Shown here piece after piece: positions 23,401-33,731 of a stretch of DNA of 34,602 nucleotides. The DNA comes from an uncultured Erysipelotrichaceae bacterium. GTDB lineage: Bacteria > Bacillota_I > Bacilli_A > Erysipelotrichales > Erysipelotrichaceae. The stretch is taken from NCBI GenBank assembly GCA_947036815.1, contig CAMQRS010000016.1, positions 1-34,602 of the forward strand, written 5' to 3'. The position numbers and the translations under genes were made by a program. The notes beneath the pieces were generated by a model. That model was not told the origin of the DNA and searched no databases. It saw nothing but the letters and a program-made list of their open reading frames with translations. Position 1 is the stretch's first letter. Each line of letters starts with the position of its first letter.

Positions 23401-24821
23401 TCTAAAATTTCATCGATGCAATCTTCAATGAACGGAGCATTTTCAACATCACTATCTCTAATACCCGTTAATTCGGTTGTGAAGTTAGATAATGGGATAG
23501 GTGGTTTAAAAAACATTTGCTTGTTTCTTATCGTGCTTCTATCTTTTACTATTTGACCACCAAACTCAATAATATAATCATACTTACAAGACAGTCCTGT
23601 TGTCTCTAAGTCAAAAATACAGTATTCAGTTTTTTCTAATAATCGATCTTGTACATTTCTTACAATATGAAGGTGTGGATCAACCATATTCATTTCTACA
23701 CCATAAATCATAGTAAATGGTTTTTCTCTACCTCTATTAATATTGGCAACGACTTCTTGAGCCATAGGGAATGCTTGAATCACACTATGATCTGTAACTG
23801 CAATGGCATCATGACCCCATGCATTCGCTTGTAGAATATACTCTTTTATGTCACATAGTCCATCCATTTCTGAATATTTTGTATGCGTATGTAACTCTAC
23901 TCTTTTCACTTTAGCATCATCAGTTCTTTTATTCTCTTGTATTTTACTAATTTGAACTGCTTTAAATACGTTATCTCTTGCATATTGATTATATTCAACA
24001 CTTCCATAAGCAACAATATAATCGCCTTTGTCTATTTCATTTAATACTTCTTTTGTTAAACTTCCACGCTCAAACCTTTGGATACAAATAGCTTCTTCAA
24101 AATCGGTAATATATAAATTTTGTCGTAATTTCCCATTACGCATCTCATTATTTTCTTTTAAAAATACTTTACCTTCAATTTTGATTTCATATAAACCTTC
24201 GCTCAAATCTTTAATTGGCGTAGCCATATAATTATCTACTTTTTTTCTTGCAAAAGATTTTTTTTCTTGTTTATATACTTCCACAGGTCTATTTTCTTGT
24301 GGTTGAACTTTCACCTTCATTACTTCTACCTCAGACGTTAGGTTCAACATAGAAACCTGAATTTCAACTTGTATTCCATACTGAGTTAATAAGGTTTCCA
24401 ATTGCTTACTATTTTTCTTCGCTTCATGAACCAATTCCTCATTCGCAAAACGATAACTTAATGTTTTATTTTCTAAAATTGGAAAAGCCTTCATAAATAC
24501 CGCTAGATAATTATACTTCATGCAAATAAACTTTACATATTTGTTTATTTCTACAGCATCATATTCCGTTATCCTACAACTGATTTTCATATTTAATTCA
24601 CTTTGAAGTACACGAAGTAATTTAATACGAAACACATCATATACAGCAAAAGGAAGTAGCGATTCTACTTCAATTTGCATTTCGACTACATCTCTATCTG
24701 TATGAAAAATTGGTGTTGTTAAAAAAGTTGCATCTTTAAAGCAACTTAACTCTAATTCATTCATTTTGATTTTTTTTCCTAAACTATATACTGGCATAAT
24801 ATCACTCATTTCATACAACAT
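20475..24821 (-). CDS. polC: DNA polymerase III subunit alpha, Gram-positive PolC type
   Basis: A 1448-aa replicative polymerase with built-in proofreading. The order of domains is an N-terminal domain (about 1-200), an OB-fold (about 208-295), PHP (starting HTHTKYSEMDG at 311), and a DEDDh 3'-5' exonuclease inserted in PHP (CIFDLETTGL at 401). Then come a four-Cys zinc site (CPNC...CPKC, about 908-937), the catalytic palm with PDIDLNFSGDYQ (about 967) and a helix-hairpin-helix near the end (IDGLGDNVA). Length is typical of PolC (about 1430-1450). The start is uncertain: neither ATG 24821 nor ATG 24809 has a Shine-Dalgarno, and a TATAAT (24820-24825) overlaps the first. It is followed by its own terminator. 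Confidence 0.97.
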   Translation of the reverse strand: MLYEMSDIMPVYSLGKKIKMNELELSCFKDATFLTTPIFHTDRDVVEMQIEVESLLPFAVYDVFRIKLLRVLQSELNMKISCRITEYDAVEINKYVKFICMKYNYLAVFMKAFPILENKTLSYRFANEELVHEAKKNSKQLETLLTQYGIQVEIQVSMLNLTSEVEVMKVKVQPQENRPVEVYKQEKKSFARKKVDNYMATPIKDLSEGLYEIKIEGKVFLKENNEMRNGKLRQNLYITDFEEAICIQRFERGSLTKEVLNEIDKGDYIVAYGSVEYNQYARDNVFKAVQISKIQENKRTDDAKVKRVELHTHTKYSEMDGLCDIKEYILQANAWGHDAIAVTDHSVIQAFPMAQEVVANINRGREKPFTMIYGVEMNMVDPHLHIVRNVQDRLLEKTEYCIFDLETTGLSCKYDYIIEFGGQIVKDRSTIRNKQMFFKPPIPLSNFTTELTGIRDSDVENAPFIEDCIDEILEFIGDRVLVAHNADFDVSFLNALLIKLGREPLSNPVIDTVALYRSVHAEKKGSNLGAAARFYGIKYEKGGAHRADYDANILVDVFLHMLNEIPQVKTLEALSKHYDASCFSKVFPKHVTLLAKNAAGMKEIFQLVSTSHIKYLSQKGKSGNTIVAEPRIPREEIERLRVNNNFLVGSSCQNNEVFEAAQTRGDDRVQELIDYYDYIEIQPLDCYSNLLARGSVPDQERLKLMLKTIVDCANKSNKIIVATGDVHYNDPNQKQLRDVYISAQAVGGIIHPLFLRNSNVNRLNIAAPNQHFKTTNEMLSDFAYLGEQEAYTYVVENTKKIASMIEPMYPIKDRLYPPHIEGCADKLSEICYENAHKIYGETLPDIVEKRLKKELDSIIGNGFEVVYYVSHLLVKKSLNDGYLVGSRGSVGSSFAATMSEITEVNPLAPHYVCPNCQFSEFFEDGSVASGYDLQDKDCPKCNAKMKVDGQDIPFETFLGFEGDKVPDIDLNFSGDYQARAHAYTKEVFGEEYVFRAGTIGTVADKTAFGYIKGYCEDRSIEDMSSAKTTYLASQCAGVKRGSGQHPGGIIVIPADMDVHDFTPIQYPANDATSEWKTTHFDFHRIHDNVLKFDILGHVDPTAMKMLEELSGLDVTQLPMNDQATMAIFSGVDSLNIDTSRNTEKTGAVGIPEFGTGFVRGILELTKPTTFDELLKISGLSHGTDVWLNNAKDLIDAKICTLKEVIGCRDDIMVYLMHKGLDPKLSFTIMESVRKGKGVRDEWVPEMKRCGVEDYYIDSCKKIKYMFPKAHAVAYVMMAVRIAWFKVHKPIYYYCMYFSLRCDAYDIDAMIKGESAMRSKMSLTQSKLKNYETKKDVTKKEIDTFASLEVALEMVLRGHQFSNIDMMHSDAMKFIPDPRNPEKILPPFTSIDGLGDNVALSIIEARNKGAFISKQDLSNRTSLNGTSIKKLEQLGVLKELQDENQLSLF

Positions 24822-24857
24822 TATAGCACAATAATATGCCTAATTTAACTATAAATC

Positions 24858-25811
24858 TTACAATGATAAAACCACACTTAAGAAATAGCACCCCAACAAA
24901 AATGTTGAAAATGCAATAATATATATTCTATGACTTGAAAATTTCAACAATAAACTCGCATACACTAATGAAGCCAGAGTAAATATTAAAAATACAAATG
25001 TTTGATAATCATAACTATACACCACTTCTTTTATATACAGAAAATCAGAAATAGATAAAATCAAAAAGTTAAACATACAACTACCAATTAAACTCGCAAT
25101 TGCAGCATTCATATTATTCAATTTAAACAATGTAATTGCAGATGTTAATTCAGGTAACGAGGTAGCTATCCCTAAGAATATCGCACCTGCTAAGGTAGCG
25201 TTCAAGCCTAATGATATCGCCACTAAATCACTCACCTTCGTAAGTTGAATACTAATAAATACAAGGGCTATTGCCAACAGAATAAATTGAATAAATAACA
25301 CATATATTGATGTTTTCACTGGTTTTGATGGCACATTTATATCATCTACTTGTTGAAATGATTTTACACCGAAACAATATAATATAATAATTAATATACT
25401 TACTATATGAATACTCATGAAACTCACATCGATGCTTGCTTTAATAAACAAAGCAAATAAAACTAAGATACATTGAATCGCACAAAACGATAAAGCGATT
25501 ACTTGTTGTTTCATATATCGATAATGAACAAACTTCTTAATGTATACGAGACTCATTAATGCGATAATTGCAATATTAAATAAATTACTTCCTACTACAT
25601 TTCCCTGTACGACTTGTGGTTTATCAAGTTGAAAGAGCGCTGTTAGCGAAGTAAACAATTCAGGAAGTGATGTAATAATAGCTAAAAATACCCCACCTAA
25701 TAAAGCTCCACCTATCTCTGTTTTTTTGTCTATTTTATCCATACAATTTGATAACCCAATAGATACTACCACGATACCGATTACTAATAAGCCATAATTT
25801 ATGTACAACAT
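24858..25811 (-). CDS. Sodium/calcium (cation) exchanger family membrane protein
   Basis: A 317-aa member of the CaCA superfamily (YrbG-like). It has the two inverted alpha-repeats that bind cations. Repeat one has ITSLPELFTSL and GNVVGSNLFNI; repeat two has ATSLPELTSAI and LIGSCMFNFLIL. About ten membrane helices are visible. It exchanges a cation such as Ca2+ for Na+ or H+; the ion cannot be told from sequence. AGGAGG lies directly before the ATG, and the rnc terminator sits just upstream of that. polC begins 36 bases downstream without a visible terminator. Confidence 0.9.
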   Translation of the reverse strand: MLYINYGLLVIGIVVVSIGLSNCMDKIDKKTEIGGALLGGVFLAIITSLPELFTSLTALFQLDKPQVVQGNVVGSNLFNIAIIALMSLVYIKKFVHYRYMKQQVIALSFCAIQCILVLFALFIKASIDVSFMSIHIVSILIIILYCFGVKSFQQVDDINVPSKPVKTSIYVLFIQFILLAIALVFISIQLTKVSDLVAISLGLNATLAGAIFLGIATSLPELTSAITLFKLNNMNAAIASLIGSCMFNFLILSISDFLYIKEVVYSYDYQTFVFLIFTLASLVYASLLLKFSSHRIYIIAFSTFLLGCYFLSVVLSL

Positions 25812-25824
25812 TTAATTCCTCCTA

Positions 25825-25854
25825 TAAAAAAAGCAATACGATTATGTATTGCTT
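25825..25854 (-). terminator. Terminator downstream of rnc
   Basis: AAGCAATAC/GTATTGCTT stem (25831-25839 and 25846-25854) with a 6-nt loop. On minus it is followed by a T run of seven, immediately before the exchanger's ribosome binding site. Confidence 0.85.
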
Positions 25855-25894
25855 ATCTATTTCATTGTATGTTGTATTCTAAATGTTAGAACTA

Positions 25895-26578
25895 TTAATG
25901 AACCATTTTTTCAAAAGCATTCTTAGCTGCTGCTTGTTCTGCCTTTTTCTTAGAATGACCTTCTCCCATACCTAACACGATATCATCCACACTAATACTC
26001 ACTATAAATGTCGGATTATTACTTGGTCCAGTACTAGACACTACTTGATAGGAAATTGTATTGCGATTATCTGATTGTACATATTCTTGTAATTTTGTCT
26101 TATAGTCAATGACTAACGCTTCTTGATTTTTTTCTAAATGAGCAACTAATACACTATCTAATATCTTCGCTACCACATCAAATCCACAATCTAAATATAA
26201 GGCACCAATCAGTGCTTCAAACATATCTGCCAATAGAGAATCACGGTTTCTTCCACCACTTCTCTCTTCTCCAACACCTAATAAAATATACTCTTGCCAT
26301 CCCAAATCTCTAGCATATAAAGCAAGTGCTTCTTCACGTACTAATTGAGATCTTAATCGTGTCATATCCCCTTCACTTAGCATCGGTTCTCTATGAAACA
26401 ATACATTTGTAGAATATAATTGTAAAACTGCATCTCCCATAAATTCCAATCGTTCATTATCGCCTTTTTCTTGCTTGTGTTCATTTAAGAAAGAAGTATG
26501 AATACAAGCCTGTTTTATCAACGCTTTACTTTTATAGGGAATTTTCTTATCATCTAACCAACTGAATATATCGTTCAT
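25895..26578 (-). CDS. rnc: Ribonuclease III
   Basis: A 227-aa double-strand-specific RNase that processes rRNA precursors and structured mRNAs. The N-terminal catalytic domain carries the signature NERLEFMGDAVLQL (about 41-54) and the second acidic cluster in DMFEALIGALYLD (about 117-129). The C-terminal dsRNA-binding domain (about 155-225) ends KKKAEQAAAKNAFEKM. Length is standard. It has AAAGGTGAGG before the ATG and a near promoter. In Bacillus rnc precedes smc and ftsY; here it precedes an ion exchanger. Confidence 0.97.
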   Translation of the reverse strand: MNDIFSWLDDKKIPYKSKALIKQACIHTSFLNEHKQEKGDNERLEFMGDAVLQLYSTNVLFHREPMLSEGDMTRLRSQLVREEALALYARDLGWQEYILLGVGEERSGGRNRDSLLADMFEALIGALYLDCGFDVVAKILDSVLVAHLEKNQEALVIDYKTKLQEYVQSDNRNTISYQVVSSTGPSNNPTFIVSISVDDIVLGMGEGHSKKKAEQAAAKNAFEKMVH

Positions 26579-26600
26579 AATTACCTCACCTTTAATCTTT

Positions 26601-26608
26601 ATTATACC
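26601..26608 (-). promoter_or_regulatory. Promoter -10 for rnc
   Basis: TGG followed by TATAAT (hexamer 26601-26606) on minus is an extended -10, giving a leader of about 16 bases that carries the rnc Shine-Dalgarno. It lies in the 35-base gap after recG. Confidence 0.5.
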
Positions 26609-26613
26609 ACAAT

Positions 26614-28605
26614 TTAATCTAAATACTCGCTCAAGCTAACATTTTGTAGGAACGCTTCTATCCTTGGATAGTTCATTCTGTTTTTCAATATGACTGTTGC
26701 ATCATCTCGTGCTACTTCTAAGATATGAAAATCATTTATAATATCACCTAAAATGAAACTAGGTACTCCACTTTGTCTAACTCCTAATAAGTCTCCACTT
26801 CCTCGAATACTTAAGTCTGCCTTCGCTATTTCAAAGCCATCATGGCATGACTCTACTAATGACAATCTTTTCTTAGCATCTGCATCTTTGGTTGCACTTA
26901 ATAAATAACAGTATCCCTGCTTCGTAGATCTTCCTACTCTACCTCTTAACTGATGTAGTTGACTCATTCCAAAGCGGTGGGCATCGTAAATTACCATGAT
27001 GTTTGCATCCTTCACATCAACACCTACTTCAACTACCGTCGTCGTAATTAATATATCATACTTGTGATCATTGAAGTCTTGCATAATCGCTTCTTTTTCT
27101 ATCGCATTCATTTTTCCATGCAACAAGGCTAACGTATATTTATTCCCTAGTATTTGGAGCATCCCGGCATATAGTTCTTCCACATTACGCATACTATATT
27201 CTTCGTTAATCGCAATTGCTGGACAAACAACATACATTTGATTTCCTTCATCTATTTTTTCTAACACATCACTAAGGATACTAGACATACTATCTTCATT
27301 CACGAAACTTGTATGAATTGTTTTTCTTCCCATCGGTAATGTCTCAATAGTACTGACATCCATATCTTTAAATATACTTACTGCTAATGTTCTAGGAATT
27401 GGGGTTGCACTCATTAATAAGAAGTCTACACCCTCTCCTTTTTCTAACAATTGTCTACGTTGTCTCACTCCAAAACGATGTTGTTCATCCGTCACAACCA
27501 TGCCTAAAGAGGCATAATTAACCTTTTCTTGGAATAACGCATGGGTTCCTATTAAAATATCAATTTCGTGTGCTTCTAACTGATCTAGCACTATTTTTTT
27601 ATCATTCGTTTTTAAACTTGAAGTTAATAACCCTATTCTAATTCCATAAGGTTCAAACAAAGCTTTTAAGTTCTTATAATGTTGCTTGGCAAGTATTTCA
27701 GTAGGTACCATAAAGGCGCATTGATCATCCGCTAATACACTAGCATACATACCGACACATGCTACCATTGTTTTCCCACAACCGACATCTCCTTGAACCA
27801 AACGATACATCGCTTTCGTATCTTTTAGATCCTGTACTATATCTTGAATTGCTTCTACTTGTCCCTGTGTCAAGGTAAAAGGTAATGCACTAATAAAGGT
27901 CTCAATTGTAGATTCATCAAATTGCTTACTTTTCCCATTATCACTTAACATCAATTGCTTTCTTGCTTGCATTTGTAGTTGAAACTTTAAAAATTCTTCA
28001 TACTTTAAATAGCGTAAACTTTGTTTCAAACTTTCTTTATGCTGGGGTTGATGGATACCATTCAGTGCCTCTTGTTTATTCATCAAACGATATTTATCTT
28101 TATATTCTTGAGGAATTAAATCATCACTATGATAGGCTTGCAGTGCCTTTACTATGTATTTATGAATATCCTTACTACTTAATCCATGCTTTGTATTATA
28201 TACAGGAATAAGTCCTAATTGTTGCTCCATAGATTCAAAATTATAAGAGATGCATGTGACTTTATCATAGCCTTCATAGCGACCAAAAACACTAATTTGT
28301 TTTCCTTGCACAAAACTGCTTGTCCATGGTCTATTAAATAAAGTGATAATTAGTATATTACCTTCGTAATCCACTTGAAATTTAGTTGCACTTTTCTTAA
28401 ATCCATACCGTGTTACTCGAGCACTGGATACAATCGTAGCCATAAAGCATACATTGTGTTTAATCTCCCATTGATCAAAAGGTTTTAACTCATTAAATTC
28501 ATAACGAAAAGGATAGTGTTCTATTAATTTTTCCACACTATCGATATTCATTTGAGATAGTATTTCTATCTTTTTGTCTGTTGCTTTAATGTCTTTTAAA
28601 TTCAT
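26614..28605 (-). CDS. recG: ATP-dependent DNA helicase RecG
   Basis: A 663-aa superfamily 2 helicase that remodels stalled forks and Holliday junctions. The N-terminal wedge/OB domain lies at about 40-160. Helicase motifs are GDVGCGKT (Walker A, about 273), DEQHRFGVRQR (motif II, about 370), SATPIPRTLA (motif III) and QLRGRVGRS (motif VI). LSIRGSGDLLGVRQSG near the end is the RecG-specific TRG region. Slightly shorter than E. coli RecG (693 aa) but complete. No Shine-Dalgarno is visible, and an extended -10 lies six bases before the ATG. Confidence 0.97.
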   Translation of the reverse strand: MNLKDIKATDKKIEILSQMNIDSVEKLIEHYPFRYEFNELKPFDQWEIKHNVCFMATIVSSARVTRYGFKKSATKFQVDYEGNILIITLFNRPWTSSFVQGKQISVFGRYEGYDKVTCISYNFESMEQQLGLIPVYNTKHGLSSKDIHKYIVKALQAYHSDDLIPQEYKDKYRLMNKQEALNGIHQPQHKESLKQSLRYLKYEEFLKFQLQMQARKQLMLSDNGKSKQFDESTIETFISALPFTLTQGQVEAIQDIVQDLKDTKAMYRLVQGDVGCGKTMVACVGMYASVLADDQCAFMVPTEILAKQHYKNLKALFEPYGIRIGLLTSSLKTNDKKIVLDQLEAHEIDILIGTHALFQEKVNYASLGMVVTDEQHRFGVRQRRQLLEKGEGVDFLLMSATPIPRTLAVSIFKDMDVSTIETLPMGRKTIHTSFVNEDSMSSILSDVLEKIDEGNQMYVVCPAIAINEEYSMRNVEELYAGMLQILGNKYTLALLHGKMNAIEKEAIMQDFNDHKYDILITTTVVEVGVDVKDANIMVIYDAHRFGMSQLHQLRGRVGRSTKQGYCYLLSATKDADAKKRLSLVESCHDGFEIAKADLSIRGSGDLLGVRQSGVPSFILGDIINDFHILEVARDDATVILKNRMNYPRIEAFLQNVSLSEYLD

Positions 28606-28611
28606 AAAATT

Positions 28612-28620
28612 ATTATATCA
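28612..28620 (-). promoter_or_regulatory. Extended -10 immediately before recG
   Basis: TGATATAAT on minus, with the hexamer ending six bases before the ATG. By normal spacing the start point falls on the A of the ATG, so the mRNA would be leaderless. The element abuts the T run of the ilvD terminator. Confidence 0.5.
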
Positions 28621-28621
28621 C

Positions 28622-28654
28622 AAAAAAAAGCATGAATGATAACTATATCATTCA
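28622..28654 (-). terminator. Terminator of the ilvBNCD operon
   Basis: TGAATGATA and TATCATTCA pair perfectly around a 4-nt loop. On minus this is followed by ATGC and then eight T. It lies seven bases after the ilvD stop. Confidence 0.85.
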
Positions 28655-28661
28655 CACCTAT

Positions 28662-30338
28662 TTATTTCATTATTGCTCCCTTAGCAGCACTGTCTACTAA
28701 TTGTGCATAGCGTTTTAACCATCCTGTAGTTACATTCGGTTTTCTTAACACTAGGTCTTTTCTTCTTTCAACTAATTGTTCATCACTTAGTTGAACATGA
28801 ATCGTATACTCAGGAATATTAATTTCGATGATATCTCCATCTTTTAATAATGCGATATTTCCTCCAACAGCAGCCTCTGGACATACATGTCCAATGGAAG
28901 CACCTCTACTTGCTCCTGAAAATCTTCCATCTGTTATTAATGCAACAGATTTATCTAATTTCATTCCTGCAAGCGCACTCGTTGGGTTCAACATTTCACG
29001 CATTCCTGGTCCACCAACGGGACCTTCATAACGAATTACCACAACATCACCTGCAACTATTTGTGAATTATAAATACCTGCAATGGCATCTTCTTCACAA
29101 TCAAAGACACGTGCTGGTCCTGTATGCACTAACATTTCTGGTGCAACAGCACTACGTTTAACAACACATCCATCCTTCGCAACATTCCCAAATAAAACCG
29201 CAATCCCACCAGTTTGTGAGTATGGAGTTTCAATTGGACGAATTGTATTTGGATCACTATTTTCTAATCCTTTGATATTTTCAGCTAAGGTCTTCCCTGT
29301 TGCTGTTAATACACTTAAGTCTAATAGACCTTGCTTCGCCAATTCATTTTGTACTGCTGGAATTCCTCCAGCAATATTTAAATCATGCATGTGTGATCCA
29401 CCAGCTGGTGCTAGATGACATAAGTTAGGTACTTTTTCACTCATTTCATTAAACATATCTAAATTTAATGCAACGCCTGCTTCACGAGCCACCGCTAATA
29501 AATGTAGTACACTATTACTTGAACATCCCAGTGCCATATCACAAGCTAACGCATTCTTAATAGAAGCTTCATTCACTAAGTCTCTTGCTTTAATATCGTT
29601 GTTCACAAGATTCATAATTGCCATTCCTGCTTTTTTAGCAAGTTGCATACGTCCACTATGTACTGCTGGAATTGTTCCATTCCCTGGTAAAGCAAACCCT
29701 AAAGCTTCACTTAAACAGTTCATTGAATTTGCTGTGTACATACCTGAACATGATCCGCATCCTGGACACGTATTTTTCTCATAATTATCTAATTCTGCAT
29801 CATCGATCATATTTGCTTTTCTAGCACCTACGGCTTCAAACATTTTTGAAAGAGACGTTTCTTCTCCGTTTACTAATCCAGACATCATTGGACCACCACT
29901 ACATACAATACTTGGTATATTGATACGTAATGCTCCCATCATCATTCCTGGTACGATTTTATCACAGTTAGGAACCAACACTAAACCATCAAAACAATGA
30001 GCATTTGCCATTGTTTCTACACTGTCAGCAATTAATTCTCTACTTGCTAAAGAGTATCTCATTCCCGTATGTCCCATTGCGATTCCATCACAAACACCGA
30101 TTGCTGGTATTTCAATTGGTGTTCCTCCAGCCATACGTACTCCCGCTTTCACTGCTTCAGCAACTTTATCTAAATGAATATGCCCTGGTACAATTTCACT
30201 ATGTGCACAGACAACTCCGATTAATGGACGATCTAACTCTTCTTTTACATATCCCATCGAATAGAACAAACTACGCATTGGTGCTTTTTCAATTCCTTGT
30301 GTCACATGGGCACTTCTTAATTTACTTTTATCTATCAT
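28662..30338 (-). CDS. ilvD: Dihydroxy-acid dehydratase
   Basis: A 558-aa iron-sulfur enzyme that dehydrates 2,3-dihydroxy acids to 2-oxo acids, the third common step of Val, Ile and Leu synthesis. Cluster-ligand regions are [11 protein letters not shown] (about 121) and [17 protein letters not shown] (about 190). GRFSGASRG and [11 protein letters not shown] near the end are also diagnostic. Length is standard. It is the last gene of the ilv operon, with a GGGGT site before the ATG. Confidence 0.97.
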   Translation of the reverse strand: MIDKSKLRSAHVTQGIEKAPMRSLFYSMGYVKEELDRPLIGVVCAHSEIVPGHIHLDKVAEAVKAGVRMAGGTPIEIPAIGVCDGIAMGHTGMRYSLASRELIADSVETMANAHCFDGLVLVPNCDKIVPGMMMGALRINIPSIVCSGGPMMSGLVNGEETSLSKMFEAVGARKANMIDDAELDNYEKNTCPGCGSCSGMYTANSMNCLSEALGFALPGNGTIPAVHSGRMQLAKKAGMAIMNLVNNDIKARDLVNEASIKNALACDMALGCSSNSVLHLLAVAREAGVALNLDMFNEMSEKVPNLCHLAPAGGSHMHDLNIAGGIPAVQNELAKQGLLDLSVLTATGKTLAENIKGLENSDPNTIRPIETPYSQTGGIAVLFGNVAKDGCVVKRSAVAPEMLVHTGPARVFDCEEDAIAGIYNSQIVAGDVVVIRYEGPVGGPGMREMLNPTSALAGMKLDKSVALITDGRFSGASRGASIGHVCPEAAVGGNIALLKDGDIIEINIPEYTIHVQLSDEQLVERRKDLVLRKPNVTTGWLKRYAQLVDSAAKGAIMK

Positions 30339-30364
30339 GTTTTTTACCCCGTTTTTTTAAAGAA

Positions 30365-30380
30365 GAAGGCTTGCGCCCTC
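30365..30380 (-). repeat. Small hairpin between ilvC and ilvD
   Basis: On minus GAGGGC-GCAA-GCCTTC, a 6-bp stem closed by a GNRA tetraloop, sits in the 50-base gap. It is followed by TTCTTT rather than a strong T run. It may be an attenuating terminator or an RNA stability element. Confidence 0.45.
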
Positions 30381-30388
30381 TAATTTTT

Positions 30389-31904
<1,516 letters not shown>

Positions 31905-31917
31905 CACTTAGTCCCCC

Positions 31918-33582
31918 TTAATCAATAATCATATCTTTCAATGTACCACCATTAGGTATCATTGGCAAGACTCTTTCATCTCTATGAATACGACATGCAA
32001 TCCATACAGGTCCATCTATTTTTAATGCTTTTTTATATGCTTCTTCAAACTCTTCTAACGTACTGACCTCGAATCCAACAGCTCCAAAGCCTTTTGCCAA
32101 TTGTACATAATCAGTTTTTCTTTCAAGTATCGTTTGTGAATAGTGTTTTTGGAAAAACAGTGTTTGCCACTGATACACCATTCCTAATACCTTGTTATCA
32201 AATATGATAGTAATAATAGGTAAGTTATATGAAACTGCAGTACACGCTTCATTCAAGTTCATATGGAACGATCCATCTCCCGTAAAATGAATAACTCTTT
32301 TATCTGGGCAAGCGTATTGAGCACCAATTGCTGCTCCATATCCAAATCCCATTGTTCCTAGTCCACCGCTTGTTAAAAAGTTTTCCGCTTTTTTATGTTT
32401 TATGTATTGTGCTGCCCACATTTGATGTTGTCCTACATCCGTGACATACACAGTATCTTTATCCGTTAAATCACACGTTGCATGAATAAGATCTTTAGGA
32501 CGCAATGTTGCACCTTCAAGTTCAACATTCACTTCTTTTTTGAATGTCGCTACTTTTTCAATCCACTCACTATGATTTTGTTGTTTTAATAATGGTAACA
32601 TCGCTGTCAATGCTTCTTTAATATCAGCTACTAAATCGTAGTTGATTTCTACATTTTTATTAATTTCACCTTCATCTATATCAATTTGAATAATTGCGGC
32701 ATTTTGTGCAAAACGTGATGTATTTAGTGCCACCCTATCCGAGAACCGCGTTCCCATTGCCAGCACTAAGTCCGCTTCATCAATTGCTCGATTCGCCGCC
32801 ATACTACCATGCATTCCAATTAATCCTAAATTTTTAGGATCGCAATAATCTAAGACTCCTGCTGCCATCATTGAATAAGTTGCTGGAGCATCAATTAATT
32901 GAATAAATTGTGCAAATTCCGCTCTGGCTCTGCTTGCAACTACACCACCACCAAAATAAACAACTGGCTTTTTGGCTAAGTTAATTACATCTATTATTTC
33001 TGCTAACTTAGGTAAAGAAATAGTTGGAAATGGGTTAATCGGTAATGGTTCTTGTTGAATAAATTCACACAACACATTAGCACCTGTAATATCTTTAGTA
33101 ATATCCACTAAAACCGGTCCTTTTCGCCCTTCATTCGCTATCCGAAAGGCATTCCTAAGTGCTTCTGCTAAATCTTCTACTTTATTCACAAAGTAATTGT
33201 GCTTTGTGATTGGTAACGTAACTCCAGTAATAGATATTTCTTGAAAGGCATCTCTACCAATTAAGCTATCTGCTACATTACAAGTAATCGCAACCATCGG
33301 TATACTATCCATAAATGCCGTTGCAATCCCTGTTACTAAATTTGTTGCTCCAGGTCCACTTGTCGCAAAAACAACACCTGTTTTTCCACTTGCTCTTGCA
33401 TATCCATCAGCAGCATGCGCTGCACCTTGTTCATGTGCAGTCAATATATGATTGATGCTTGCACTATAATCGTACAATGAATTATACACATTTAACGCAG
33501 CTCCCCCAGGATATCCAAATACAGTATCTACCCCATGCTCCATCAAAATTTCCATAATAATCTGTGATCCATTTAATTTCAT
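31918..33582 (-). CDS. ilvB: Acetolactate synthase large (catalytic) subunit
   Basis: A 554-aa ThDP- and FAD-dependent enzyme that condenses pyruvate with pyruvate or 2-oxobutyrate, the first step of branched-chain amino acid synthesis. GYPGGAALNVY and the ThDP glutamate in TAHEQGAAHAADGYAR are near the N-terminus. The FAD domain is in the middle. The ThDP-Mg motif is GDGSFHMN through to FDNK near residue 430. Specific to anabolic AHAS are the FQE and GRDAFQE region. Length is normal. There is no Shine-Dalgarno right before the ATG; see the leader entry. First gene of the ilv operon. Confidence 0.96.
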   Translation of the reverse strand: MKLNGSQIIMEILMEHGVDTVFGYPGGAALNVYNSLYDYSASINHILTAHEQGAAHAADGYARASGKTGVVFATSGPGATNLVTGIATAFMDSIPMVAITCNVADSLIGRDAFQEISITGVTLPITKHNYFVNKVEDLAEALRNAFRIANEGRKGPVLVDITKDITGANVLCEFIQQEPLPINPFPTISLPKLAEIIDVINLAKKPVVYFGGGVVASRARAEFAQFIQLIDAPATYSMMAAGVLDYCDPKNLGLIGMHGSMAANRAIDEADLVLAMGTRFSDRVALNTSRFAQNAAIIQIDIDEGEINKNVEINYDLVADIKEALTAMLPLLKQQNHSEWIEKVATFKKEVNVELEGATLRPKDLIHATCDLTDKDTVYVTDVGQHQMWAAQYIKHKKAENFLTSGGLGTMGFGYGAAIGAQYACPDKRVIHFTGDGSFHMNLNEACTAVSYNLPIITIIFDNKVLGMVYQWQTLFFQKHYSQTILERKTDYVQLAKGFGAVGFEVSTLEEFEEAYKKALKIDGPVWIACRIHRDERVLPMIPNGGTLKDMIID

Positions 33583-33593
33583 TAATAATACAT

Positions 33594-33623
33594 GTAGAAT
33601 AATATAAATTCTACTACCCCTTT
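33594..33623 (-). promoter_or_regulatory. ilvB leader: SD separated from the start codon by a hairpin
   Basis: On minus AAAGGGG (33617-33623) is the only good ribosome binding site. Between it and the ilvB ATG lies a perfect 7-bp hairpin GTAGAAT/ATTCTAC (33594-33600, 33608-33614). Folding would bring the site to about a dozen bases from the ATG. A role in translation control is inference. Confidence 0.4.
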
Positions 33624-33667
33624 CTACACATAACGTTGTTCCATATAGTTTTCATATGATAGTCAAT

Positions 33668-33673
33668 ATTATA
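33668..33673 (-). promoter_or_regulatory. -10 box of the ilvBNCD promoter
   Basis: TATAAT on minus, preceded by a T-rich spacer; the -35 is weak (TAGATT at 17 bp). The start point would be near 33661, giving a leader of about 80 bases. A TATAAT followed by ATTGAC is the only good candidate in this gap. Confidence 0.5.
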
Positions 33674-33700
33674 CTAAAAAAAATGTAAAAAATCTACATT

Positions 33701-33715
33701 AATTTTCAAAATTTT
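33701..33715. promoter_or_regulatory. CodY-box-like site upstream of ilvB
   Basis: AATTTTCAAAATTTT matches the CodY consensus AATTTTCWGAAAATT at 12 of 15 positions. It sits just upstream of the -35 region. CodY controls ilv genes in many Bacillota, but in DNA this AT-rich such a match can arise by chance. Confidence 0.3.
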
Positions 33716-33731
33716 TATGTAAATTCTTTCA

